42,584 nucleotides of DNA from Thermohalobaculum sp039030915 (GTDB lineage Bacteria > Pseudomonadota > Alphaproteobacteria > Rhodobacterales > Rhodobacteraceae). Under the pieces are notes generated by a model. It did no database searches. It had not been told where the DNA came from and worked only from the letters and a program-made list of their open reading frames with translations. Positions within the stretch are counted from its first letter, which is position 1. Every line of letters starts with the position of its first letter. The position numbers were made by a program, and so were the translations under genes. Below, in pieces: positions 8,250-16,140 of this stretch. The DNA lies in NCBI GenBank assembly GCA_039030915.1, contig JBCCDG010000021.1:1-42584 (forward strand), in the 5' to 3' direction.

Positions 8250-9655
8250 GCGCCTGCTCCCACCATGCCGCAGCGGTCGCGGATCATGGTCTCGACGGTC
8301 TGAAGATCGTTGGGCGCGCGGGTAATGCGCTCCTCCCGTTCGAAGAGATCGGCCATGTGCGGCGGCAATGCGGGGTGCACACCTGCGCCCTCCTCGACAG
8401 CTTCGGGGAACTTGGCGGCATGCGCGGTGCCGAGGGTGATCATCGGCGTGGCCGCATCGCGCCGGCAGGTTTCCGCCGCCTTCACGCCTATGGCCGTGTG
8501 CGGGTCGATCACAAGCCCCGTTTCCTCACGCAGCCGCCGGATGACGGCGATGGTCTCGGCACGGCTCGCGCGGTCGGAGGCGAAACCGCGGCGAAGCTCG
8601 TCGAGCGCGCCCTGCGGCAGGGTCAGCGCCCTGCCCGCCTTCTGGTCCGCCATAGCCTTGGCGACCGCATCGCCATCGCGCCCGTAGAGCTCGAAGAGGA
8701 GGCGTTCGAAGTTCGAACTCACCTGGATGTCCATCGAGGGTGCGATCGTCGGCACCACCGGCTCGGGCGCACCGATGCCCTCGGCCAGCGTACGGTGCAG
8801 GATGTCGTTCTCGTTCGTCGCGATCACGAGCCGTCCAACGGGCAGCCCCATCCGCCGCGCCACGTCGCCCGCCAGGATGTCCCCGAAATTCCCCGTCGGC
8901 ACGCTGAAATCCACCACCCGGTCCGGCGCGCCGAGGGCGGCGGCGGCGGCGAAGTAGTAGACGACCTGCGCCAGCACCCTGCCCCAGTTGATGCTGTTGA
9001 CCGCGCCTAGATGCATCTCGTCGCGAAAACCGTGATCGTTGAACATCGCCTTAACGAGCGCCTGGCAGTCGTCGAACGTCCCGTCCACGGCGAAGGCATG
9101 CACGTTGCCCTCCGTCGGCGTCGTCATCTGGCGCCGCTGCACCTCGCTCACGCGGCCATGCGGATAGAGCACCACGACGCGCACCCGCTCGAGCCCGCGG
9201 AACGCCTCCATTGCGGCGCTGCCGGTGTCGCCCGACGTGGCACAGACGATCATGGTACGGCTGCCCCGATCCTCAAGCACGGCCTCGAACATCTGCGCGA
9301 CGAGCTGCATCGCGAAGTCCTTGAAGGCGAGCGTTGGCCCATGATGGAGCTCGAGGATCCAGTCGTTGGGCCCGGTCTGCACCAGGGGGCACCGCGCGGG
9401 ATGGCGGAAGCTCGCATAGGCGCTTCCGATCAGCCCACGGAACGCACCCTCCCCGAAGGCCCCGCCGAGAAAGGGCCACATGACGCGAAAGGCGACTTCC
9501 TCATAGGGCAGCCCGCGCATGGCGCGGATCTCGTCCGCAGAAAGCGTAGGATAGCTCTCCGGCAAGTAGAGCCCGCCATCGCGCGCAAGCCCTGCAAGCA
9601 GTGTATCCTCGAAGCCGAGCACGGGCGCCTGCCCGCGCGTGCTGATGTATCTCAT
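8246..9655 (-). CDS. thrC: Threonine synthase (long form)
   Basis: 469 residues. PLP enzyme converting O-phospho-L-homoserine to L-threonine. The N-terminus MRYISTRG is characteristic of the long bacterial form; the PLP lysine is Lys112 in HGPTLAFKDFAMQ, and phosphate-binding loops CATSGDTGSAA and PTGNFGDI are visible. The start at 9655 was preferred to 9667 because MRYISTRG is the conserved start. First gene of a three-gene minus-strand operon with an M16 peptidase and a GNAT. A second, only distantly related threonine-synthase-like protein is encoded at 37950-39188. Confidence 0.93.
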   Translation of the reverse strand: MRYISTRGQAPVLGFEDTLLAGLARDGGLYLPESYPTLSADEIRAMRGLPYEEVAFRVMWPFLGGAFGEGAFRGLIGSAYASFRHPARCPLVQTGPNDWILELHHGPTLAFKDFAMQLVAQMFEAVLEDRGSRTMIVCATSGDTGSAAMEAFRGLERVRVVVLYPHGRVSEVQRRQMTTPTEGNVHAFAVDGTFDDCQALVKAMFNDHGFRDEMHLGAVNSINWGRVLAQVVYYFAAAAALGAPDRVVDFSVPTGNFGDILAGDVARRMGLPVGRLVIATNENDILHRTLAEGIGAPEPVVPTIAPSMDIQVSSNFERLLFELYGRDGDAVAKAMADQKAGRALTLPQGALDELRRGFASDRASRAETIAVIRRLREETGLVIDPHTAIGVKAAETCRRDAATPMITLGTAHAAKFPEAVEEGAGVHPALPPHMADLFEREERITRAPNDLQTVETMIRDRCGMVGAGA

Positions 9656-9789
9656 ATCGCGTCCCATGAGCGGCGGTTTCTCCCTCCTAGCTCAGAGGCG
9701 GCGGTCGCTCAACGCTCCGCGGTTGCGAGATGGAACGAAATCGCGGCCGTGTCGTTCTACTTCGATGCGTAGCAGGAGCCGGGGGGACC

Positions 9790-11550
9790 ATGACCGGAGC
9801 TTTCAGAGCGTCCAACATCCTCAAGGCCGCCTTTGCCGTTCTTCTGATCGCGGTCACCGGCCTGTTGCCAACATCGGCACAGGAGCGGGAGCCGGCAGGC
9901 ATCTGGTTCGAGGTCGAGGGCGTGAACATCGGCCTCGGTCAGGCCCCGGACGGCATCGACCGGAGCACGCCGCGCGACGCGCTCGCCAGCTTCGTCGATG
10001 CGGCGGAGGCGGCGGACTGGGAGGCGGCCGCCCATGTGCTCGACCTCTCCGCGATGCCCGTCGGCACGCAGGCGTTCAGGGGCCCCGAGCGTGCGCGACA
10101 GTTGGGCGAGGTGCTGCTCCGCGCAACCTGGTTGAACTGGCATTCCTATCCACAGCGCCCAGACGGGATGGACGAGACCGGGACGCAGAACGACCCCTTT
10201 GTCGGCCAGCCCCGCCGCTCGATGGAAATCACTGCGTTGGAGGTCGGCGGGCGGCCGGTCAGCTTTCGGCTCGACCGTGTGAAGGCACCGCTGGGCGAAG
10301 CTGTCTGGCTGGTCTCCTCGCAGACCGTTCGGCATGCACCTGCGCTCTTCGCCGCACTCGGCCCGGGCAGGCTGGAACAGCAACTGCCGGAGTGGTGGCA
10401 GAAGCGGTCGCTCGCCTTTCCCGGACTGCACCGATGGGAGCTTCTGGCGTTGCCTGCGCTCCTTGCCGGCGTGGCACTGGCGGCACTTATCGTACGCACG
10501 CTGATGGGGTGGGGGGCACGGGCGCTGACGGGAAGCGAGATCGCCTCCCGCGCGCTCACCGCCGCCCGCACGCCTCTCTGCCTCGTCCTCGCCGCGGGGC
10601 TGGCGCGCTACGTGCAGAACGACCTCGTCTCCTTCTCGGGGCCGGTGACGAGCTTTCTCGACCCCGCCCTCCTCATCCTCATGGTCATCGGCCTCACCAT
10701 GGCGCTCCTGCGCGCGCTCGATGCCGTACTCGACGCCGTGACCTACCGCTTCGTGGGCCGGATCGACGACAGCGAGGGCAAGGACAAGCGCCAGCTCTAC
10801 ACCTCGGTCTATGCCTTCCGCCGGCTGATCGTGCTGGTTGCCTTCGTCGCGGCCGTCGGCCTCGCGCTCAACGAGCTCGACGTCTTCGCGTCCTTCGGCG
10901 TCACGCTGCTTGCGTCGGCGGGGATCTTCACCGTCGTCCTCGGTATCGCCGGTCAGACGGTCCTCGGCAACATCCTCGCCAGCCTGCAGCTCGCGATCGC
11001 AAAGCCCATCCGTATCGGCGACAGCATCATGTACGAGGGCCGGTGGTGCTACGTTGAGTCGATCTTCTACACCTTCGTGCGCCTGCGCACCTGGGACCAC
11101 CGCCGCCTGATCGTGCCCGTGAAGCACTTCGTCTCGAGCCCGTTCGAAAACCTGTCGATGGTCGACGCGAAGATGACCCGCCTGTTCTCGATGAAGCTCG
11201 ACCACATGGCCGATATCGAGGCGATCCGGGCAAGGTTCCGCGAGATCTGCAAGGGCCGCGACGACGTGGTTGGAGCGGAGACGCTGCTGCCGGAGGAGGA
11301 GCGGGAGCAGACCGATGGGAACGAGGCGGCCAAGGCCGCACCGAAGGTGCTGATCCTCAATCAGGATGCCGAGGGCGTGGAGGTGACGTTCTACGCGACA
11401 GCACCGGACCCGAGCACGTCCTGGATGCAGCAGGCGGATCTCCTGGAGGAGATGCTCACCTGGATCCGGCAGGAGCATCCCGAATGGTGGCCGCGCGAGC
11501 GGGTGGTCTCGAAGAAAGGGGACGCGGCCTTTGCGGACGCGGCGGAGTAG
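9790..11550 (+). CDS. MscS-type mechanosensitive ion channel with periplasmic N-domain
   Basis: 586 residues. A signal peptide (about 1-31, ending near TSAQ) is followed by a periplasmic domain of about 190 residues. Four to five membrane helices span about 210-400, and the MscS pore helix segment GVTLLASAGIFTVVLGIAGQ leads to a beta domain with PIRIGDSI and VPVKHFVSSPFENLS. The C-terminal tail is charged and rich in Glu/Lys. It would release solutes on hypo-osmotic shock. The ATG at 9790 follows AGGAGCCGGGGG; an upstream ATG at 9730 would add residues before the signal peptide. It lies between thrC (divergent) and surf1 (convergent, 9 bases apart). Confidence 0.85.
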   Translation: MTGAFRASNILKAAFAVLLIAVTGLLPTSAQEREPAGIWFEVEGVNIGLGQAPDGIDRSTPRDALASFVDAAEAADWEAAAHVLDLSAMPVGTQAFRGPERARQLGEVLLRATWLNWHSYPQRPDGMDETGTQNDPFVGQPRRSMEITALEVGGRPVSFRLDRVKAPLGEAVWLVSSQTVRHAPALFAALGPGRLEQQLPEWWQKRSLAFPGLHRWELLALPALLAGVALAALIVRTLMGWGARALTGSEIASRALTAARTPLCLVLAAGLARYVQNDLVSFSGPVTSFLDPALLILMVIGLTMALLRALDAVLDAVTYRFVGRIDDSEGKDKRQLYTSVYAFRRLIVLVAFVAAVGLALNELDVFASFGVTLLASAGIFTVVLGIAGQTVLGNILASLQLAIAKPIRIGDSIMYEGRWCYVESIFYTFVRLRTWDHRRLIVPVKHFVSSPFENLSMVDAKMTRLFSMKLDHMADIEAIRARFREICKGRDDVVGAETLLPEEEREQTDGNEAAKAAPKVLILNQDAEGVEVTFYATAPDPSTSWMQQADLLEEMLTWIRQEHPEWWPRERVVSKKGDAAFADAAE

Positions 11551-11558
11551 GTCTCACC

Positions 11559-12278
11559 TCAAGCCCGGCGCCATTCCCGGAAGGCGAGGAGGCCGCTCAT
11601 CACGGCCCAGACGGCGGCGAGCATGCCCCAGGTGATCGCATAGCCGAGATGGTCGTTCTTGAGATTGACCGTCAGCGGCTGCAGCTGAGGTGCGGTTCCG
11701 TCAGCCCCCGGCGTGGCCGTCTCGGAGACAAGCAGCACGGGCTCGGTCCCGAAGAGTTCCGCCATCACGTCGAGATCGCGCGCGATCCAAACGTTGTCGG
11801 ACGGGCCGAACGCGGGCGACTGGGGGTCGTCGGGGAAGCGCAGGGCGCCCGTCAGCGTCACGGCGCCGGCCGGCGCGGGGGTCGGCAAGGAGGCCCGTCC
11901 GCCCTCGTTCTTCGCGGCAACCGGAACCCAGCCGCGGCTGACCATGATGCGCCGCCCGTCTTCCAGCGTGAAGGGCTGGAGCACACGATAGCCCGGCCGC
12001 TTGTCGCGCGGCGTCAGGAACGGCGCATCGGTGAAGCCGTGGCGGCCAGGCTGCGCCTCGAACCGCCCGGTAACGAACACGCGGAGGAACTCGTCCTCCA
12101 TCGTGGGCTCGGCCGGCAGCGGCACAGGCTCGGCGACCAGCCGCTCCTCGAGGCTTGCGATGAGGCCCAGCTTCCAGTCGAGCCGCTGGAGCTGCCAGAG
12201 GCACAAGGCGGTGAGGGTCGCCGTGCCGGCGACCCCCAGGATGATCGCGGCGATCGCGCGCCGCTGCGGTGCTGTCAT
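11559..12278 (-). CDS. surf1: SURF1 family cytochrome c oxidase assembly protein
   Basis: 239 residues. Two membrane helices bracket a periplasmic domain: the first at about 8-30 ending in LCLWQLQRLDWK, the second at about 205-230. The CLWQLQRxxWK block and the late LGYAITWGMLA segment are typical of SURF1/Shy1, which helps heme a insertion into subunit I of aa3 oxidase. Last gene of the ctaC-ctaB-coxF-ctaG-ctaE-surf1 cluster, 29 bases after ctaE. Subunit I (ctaD) is not in the window. Confidence 0.9.
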   Translation of the reverse strand: MTAPQRRAIAAIILGVAGTATLTALCLWQLQRLDWKLGLIASLEERLVAEPVPLPAEPTMEDEFLRVFVTGRFEAQPGRHGFTDAPFLTPRDKRPGYRVLQPFTLEDGRRIMVSRGWVPVAAKNEGGRASLPTPAPAGAVTLTGALRFPDDPQSPAFGPSDNVWIARDLDVMAELFGTEPVLLVSETATPGADGTAPQLQPLTVNLKNDHLGYAITWGMLAAVWAVMSGLLAFREWRRA

Positions 12279-12307
12279 CGTCAGGTTTCAGGCGTGGCCG
12301 CCTGCCC

Positions 12308-13126
12308 TCAGCGGCCCCAGATGTAGATGCAGGCGAAGAGGAAGAGCCACACCACGTCGACGAAGTGCCAGTACCACGCAGCCGCCTCGAAGCCGATATG
12401 CTTGGTCGGGGTGAACTGGCCAGCCCGCGCGCGGAACAGGCATACCGCCAGGAAGATCGTGCCGATCAGGACGTGGAAGCCATGGAAGCCGGTGGCCATG
12501 TAGAAATTGGCCGCGTAGATCCCGTCGGTGAAGCCGAAATGGGCGTGGCTGTACTCATAGGCCTGGAAGATCGAGAACACGGCGCCCAGCGCCACGGTGC
12601 CGAGAAGACCCCAGACCAGGCCGTCGCGCCGGTTCTCGATCAGGCAGTGGTGTGCGTAGGTAACGGTGCACCCCGAGAGGAGAAGGATCACGGTGTTCAT
12701 AAGGGGTAGGTGCCAGGGATCGAAGGTCTCGATACCTGCCGGCGGCCACATACCCACGGGCAGGTCGACCGTCGCGTTCAGCTTGCCCTCGATATCCGGC
12801 ACCGGGAAGATCGCGTGCTTGAAGAAGGACCAGAACCAAGCCGAGAAGAACATCACCTCGGAGATGATGAAGAGCAGCACGCCGTAGCGCAGGCCGATCT
12901 GCACGACCGGCGTGTGGTCGCCCACCCGGCTCTCGGCCACCACGTCGCGCCACCAGCCGTAGGCGACGTAGCAGCACCCGGCAAAGCCGAGGAGCGCCAC
13001 GACACCCGTGTTTCCCTTGAAGTAGAGGATGGCGCCGACGAGCATGACGAAGGCTGAGACGGCACCGTAGAACGGCCAGGGGCTCGGCGGCAGGATGTGG
13101 TAGTCGTGGTTCTTCTCGTGGGCCAT
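12308..13126 (-). CDS. ctaE: Cytochrome c oxidase subunit III
   Basis: 272 residues with seven predicted helices. Start MAHEKNHDYHILPPSPWP is the usual proteobacterial subunit III N-terminus; SEVMFFSAWFWSFF, the HHCLIENRR region and the C-terminal HFVDVVWLFLFACIYIWG are all family signatures. Part of the inner-membrane aa3-type terminal oxidase. Separated from ctaG by a 66-base gap that holds a perfect GC hairpin (13166-13182). Confidence 0.95.
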   Translation of the reverse strand: MAHEKNHDYHILPPSPWPFYGAVSAFVMLVGAILYFKGNTGVVALLGFAGCCYVAYGWWRDVVAESRVGDHTPVVQIGLRYGVLLFIISEVMFFSAWFWSFFKHAIFPVPDIEGKLNATVDLPVGMWPPAGIETFDPWHLPLMNTVILLLSGCTVTYAHHCLIENRRDGLVWGLLGTVALGAVFSIFQAYEYSHAHFGFTDGIYAANFYMATGFHGFHVLIGTIFLAVCLFRARAGQFTPTKHIGFEAAAWYWHFVDVVWLFLFACIYIWGR

Positions 13127-13165
13127 TCGGTCCTCCGCTAGAGGGCGCGCGCCCCCTGTCTTTCT

Positions 13166-13182
13166 CGGGGGCGACGCCCCCG
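13166..13182 (-). other. GC-rich hairpin between ctaG and ctaE
   Basis: Perfect 7-bp stem CGGGGGC/GCCCCCG with a 3-base loop, in the 66-base gap between ctaG and ctaE; a neighbouring 12-base palindrome GGGCGCGCGCCC lies at about 13143-13154. There is no T-run after it on the minus strand, so it is more likely an mRNA-stabilising or partial attenuation structure within the operon than a full terminator. Confidence 0.45.
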
Positions 13183-13192
13183 GTCTCCCAGA

Positions 13193-13747
13193 TCAGTCCG
13201 CGAGCAGCGCCTGTTGATCGGCTTCCTGCTCGTAGAAGGTGTAGCTGAGCGTGATGGTGTGGACGCGCTCGGTCTCCGCATCGTCGAGGATCTCGGGATC
13301 GACGTAGAACGTCACGGGCATCTGGATTGTCTGACCCGGCTCGAGCGTCTGCTCCTCGAAGCAGAAGCAGTCGATCTTCACGAAATACCCGCCCACGCTG
13401 TAGGGCGCCACGTTATAGGTCGCCGTGCCCGTCACCGGCCGGTCGGTCGGGTTGTGCGCCTCGTAGAACGCAAGCCCGGTCTCGCCGATGCGCACCTCGA
13501 CCTCGTCCTGCATCGGGGTGAAGCGCCAGGGCATGTCGCGACCCTTGGAGGCGTCGAAGCGCACGGTGATTGTCTGATCGAGGATCTTGGGCGCCGACCG
13601 GCTCTCCGCCGTCTGCGTCGTGCCGCCAAAGCCCGTGACGCGGCAGAAGAGGTCGTAGAGAGGCACGGCGGCATAGGCCATGCCGAGCATGCCGAAGGCG
13701 ACGCCGACGAGCGGTACGGCCTTCTTTGCGAGGTTCGGCTTGCTCAT
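13193..13747 (-). CDS. ctaG: Cytochrome c oxidase assembly protein CtaG/Cox11
   Basis: 184 residues. One N-terminal membrane helix (about 10-32, including AYAAVPLYDLFC with Cys35) anchors a periplasmic copper-binding domain. The CFCF motif (Cys127, Cys129) is the copper site used to build CuB in subunit I; PWRFTPMQ and FYEAHNPTDRPVTGTATYN are conserved Cox11 blocks. The ATG overlaps the stop of the CoxF-like gene by 4 bases, so the two are translationally coupled. Confidence 0.95.
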   Translation of the reverse strand: MSKPNLAKKAVPLVGVAFGMLGMAYAAVPLYDLFCRVTGFGGTTQTAESRSAPKILDQTITVRFDASKGRDMPWRFTPMQDEVEVRIGETGLAFYEAHNPTDRPVTGTATYNVAPYSVGGYFVKIDCFCFEEQTLEPGQTIQMPVTFYVDPEILDDAETERVHTITLSYTFYEQEADQQALLAD

Positions 13748-13989
13748 TGCGTGCCTCCCGTGGCGTTCGCGTCATCGTCCTTGATCAGTTCCTGGAAGTC
13801 CTCGGCGCCCCATCCGCCCGCCTGGCTGGCCGACGGGTTGCCGACGGTCGCGTCCTGATTGCCCATCTTCACCAGTGTGATCGCGAAGAGCATGACGCAG
13901 AGCGCGAGAAGCGCGACGAGCACCCCCAGATTGCGCCCGCGGCGGCGCGTATGCAGCTCATGGTCGCGGCGGAACATGGCGTCTGTCAC
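13744..13989 (-). CDS. CoxF-like small membrane protein of the oxidase cluster
   Basis: 81 residues with one hydrophobic helix (about 24-43) after a basic, His-containing N-terminus (HELHTRRRGRN) and an acidic C-terminal tail. It sits between ctaB and ctaG, the position of the small, poorly characterised CoxF/accessory peptide of Rhodobacterales and Paracoccus. An in-frame ATG four codons later (MFRRDHEL) is an alternative start. Function unknown; a role in oxidase assembly is inferred only from position. Confidence 0.72.
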   Translation of the reverse strand: MTDAMFRRDHELHTRRRGRNLGVLVALLALCVMLFAITLVKMGNQDATVGNPSASQAGGWGAEDFQELIKDDDANATGGTQ

Positions 13990-14003
13990 CTCTCTCGCCT
14001 CCC

Positions 14004-14987
14004 TCAGAACCAGACCGGCCAGTCGAACGCGATCCCCGCAAAGCCGAGGGCCGCACGCAGGAGCGCATCGGCGATGAAGCCACCGAAGAGCGCGAAGAGG
14101 AAGACGATGGAGAAGCCGAAGAGCCGTTTCTCCGCACGGAACTTGTCCGCCTCCGCCTCAGCCTCGCTCCGCCGGGACACGCGCCAAGCGTCGCGGAGGA
14201 AGATGGCGGAGACGTAGAGAGCGACCGCCGTGTAGAGCGGCCCGCCCGCGACTGTCACAGCAGGAAGCAGCGTCACGGGCACGAGCGCCAGACTGTAGCC
14301 CCAGATCTGACGCCGTGTCGCGGCGTCGCCCGCCACCACGGGAAGCATAGGAACCGAGACGCCCGCATAATCGCGGCACCGCCAGAGCGCGAGCGCCCAG
14401 AAATGCGGCGGCGTCCAGAGGAAGATAACGAGGAACATGAGCACCGGCGCCAGCGCGACCTCACCCGTCACCGCCGCCCAGGCGACGACCGGCGGGAAGG
14501 CGCCCGCAGCGCCGCCGATCACGATGTTCTGCGGCGTCGAACGCTTCAGCCACATCGTGTAGACGACGGCATAGAAGAAGATCGTGAAGGCGAGGAGACC
14601 CGCCGCAAACCAGTTGGATACAACACCCAGCACCATCACCGAGAGGAGCGAGAGGCCGAGGCCGAAATTGCGCGCCTCCTCCGGCGTTACGGCACCCTGC
14701 GGCACGGGGCGGGCTCGCGTGCGGCTCATCTCCGCGTCGATATCCGCGTCCCACCACATGTTGAGCGCGCCGGCAGCGCCGGCGCCGACAGCAATGCAGA
14801 TGAGCGCACAGATCGCCTCGACCCAGTGCACCCCGGCGGGGGCCGCCACCATGGCCGCCAGCGCCGTGAAGATCACAAGCGACATGACGCGCGGCTTCAG
14901 AAGTCGAATGAAATCGTGCAGCCCCGGCTCGGCCACGGCCTCGGGCGCAGTCTCGTAAAGCTCGTTCTGGGAGGTCGCGTCGGTCAA
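14004..14987 (-). CDS. ctaB: Heme O synthase (protoheme IX farnesyltransferase)
   Basis: 327 residues, UbiA superfamily membrane prenyltransferase with about nine helices. It farnesylates heme b to heme O, the precursor of heme a for the aa3 oxidase. The first Asp-rich motif is at Asn76-Asp80-Asp84 (NMWWDADID), followed by the conserved MSRTRARPVPQG; a second polar motif lies in the loop after TPPHFWALAL. It lies 14 bases upstream of the CoxF-like gene and 108 bases downstream of ctaC. Confidence 0.95.
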   Translation of the reverse strand: MTDATSQNELYETAPEAVAEPGLHDFIRLLKPRVMSLVIFTALAAMVAAPAGVHWVEAICALICIAVGAGAAGALNMWWDADIDAEMSRTRARPVPQGAVTPEEARNFGLGLSLLSVMVLGVVSNWFAAGLLAFTIFFYAVVYTMWLKRSTPQNIVIGGAAGAFPPVVAWAAVTGEVALAPVLMFLVIFLWTPPHFWALALWRCRDYAGVSVPMLPVVAGDAATRRQIWGYSLALVPVTLLPAVTVAGGPLYTAVALYVSAIFLRDAWRVSRRSEAEAEADKFRAEKRLFGFSIVFLFALFGGFIADALLRAALGFAGIAFDWPVWF

Positions 14988-15060
14988 CTCGTCTGCCTTT
15001 CAGGGCCGGCGCCGCGCTCCGGGCATCCCCCGGCGCGGCGCGCCCATCCGTGTTTCAGGA

Positions 15061-15086
15061 CCTGCCGGGGGGCGCGCCGCGGCAGG
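15061..15086 (-). other. Hairpin in the ctaC-ctaB gap
   Basis: Perfect 7-bp arms CCTGCCG and CGGCAGG with a 12-base GC-rich loop, 10 bases downstream of the ctaC stop on the minus strand. No T-tract follows, and ctaB lies just beyond, so it may reduce read-through or protect the ctaC message rather than end it fully. Confidence 0.4.
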
Positions 15087-15095
15087 CGTGACGGC

Positions 15096-15974
15096 TTACT
15101 CCGCCGCCTTGACCAGATCGGCGCCCGCATCGACGCCCGCATCGGCCACGTCGGTGTCGCCGCGCTTTGCGGCAACCTGCTCCGCGACCCAAGCGTCGTA
15201 CTCGTCCTGGCTCACCACCTCGATGGTGATCGGCATGTAGGCGTGGTTGATGCCGCAGAGCTCCGAGCACTGGCCGAAATAGGTGCCGACTTCGGTGGCT
15301 CGGAACCAGGTCTCGTTGAGGCGTCCAGGGATCACATCCATCTTCAGGCCGAAGGACGGCATCGCGAAATTGTGGATCACGTCCGCGCCCGTGCCAAGGA
15401 GATGGACATTGGCGTTCACCGGCACCACGACTCGCGTATCGGTGGCCAGCAGGTACTCGTCCTGCTCGTAGCCATACTTCTCCAGCTCGTCCCTTTGCAG
15501 CATGATCGATGTGAACTCGATGTCGTGCTCAGGATACTCGTAGCCCCAGTACCACTGATAACCCGTCGCCTTGATGGTCACGTCAGGCTCGGGGATCTCG
15601 AGCTGGTTGAAGAGAAGGCGCAGGGACGGCACGGCGATGATGAGAAGGATGAGAACCGGCACGGCGGTCCACACCACCTCCAGCTTGGCGTTGTGCGTGA
15701 ACCGCTGCGGCTCGTTCGGATTGTTCTCCGCCCGGAACTTCCAGACCGTGTACCCGAGGAGCGCGGTGACGAAGATCGTGATCAGCGTGATGATCACCAG
15801 GAGGAAGTTATCCATCCAGACGATCTCTTCCATGATGGGCGTCACCGCCCGCTGGAAGTTTATGCCCCCGGGCACCGGCTTGCCCGCCACGTCCTCCGCC
15901 AGGGCCACGCCCCAGGTCCCGAGGCTGGCAGCGAGGGCCAGGGTGAGCCCGCTGATCGTTCCCGCAAGACGCAT
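15096..15974 (-). CDS. ctaC: Cytochrome c oxidase subunit II
   Basis: 292 residues. A signal peptide (about 1-27, cleavage near ALAED) is followed by two membrane helices (about 55-78 and 100-121) and a periplasmic CuA domain. The aromatic electron-entry motif GYQWYWGYEYPE is at 138-149. CuA ligands are His201, Cys236, Glu238, Cys240, His244 and Met247, within FGQCSELCGINHAYM. The ATG at 15974 is preceded by AGAGGAG and begins the signal peptide. The Ala/Asp-rich tail after residue 270 is unconserved. It is divergent from tldD, an arrangement often seen in Rhodobacterales. Confidence 0.95.
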   Translation of the reverse strand: MRLAGTISGLTLALAASLGTWGVALAEDVAGKPVPGGINFQRAVTPIMEEIVWMDNFLLVIITLITIFVTALLGYTVWKFRAENNPNEPQRFTHNAKLEVVWTAVPVLILLIIAVPSLRLLFNQLEIPEPDVTIKATGYQWYWGYEYPEHDIEFTSIMLQRDELEKYGYEQDEYLLATDTRVVVPVNANVHLLGTGADVIHNFAMPSFGLKMDVIPGRLNETWFRATEVGTYFGQCSELCGINHAYMPITIEVVSQDEYDAWVAEQVAAKRGDTDVADAGVDAGADLVKAAE

Positions 15975-16140
15975 GTCTGCGCTCCTCTTGCTGCAGCGCG
16001 CGAAAGACCCGCGCGGCAATCCGTTGTCGATTGCGATGCAAACAGCATAATGAGCGGCATAGCTCAAGGCTCTCGCACGCGGCAAACAGCCGCCCGGTGG
16101 CTGCATCTTCCGCGGTGCGGCACTTTTGACGGAGTTTAGA

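Noticed and set aside
9757..11478. 573-codon open frame antisense to the MscS gene
   Set aside because: Mirror frame of a well-supported channel gene; no start signal and low-complexity content.
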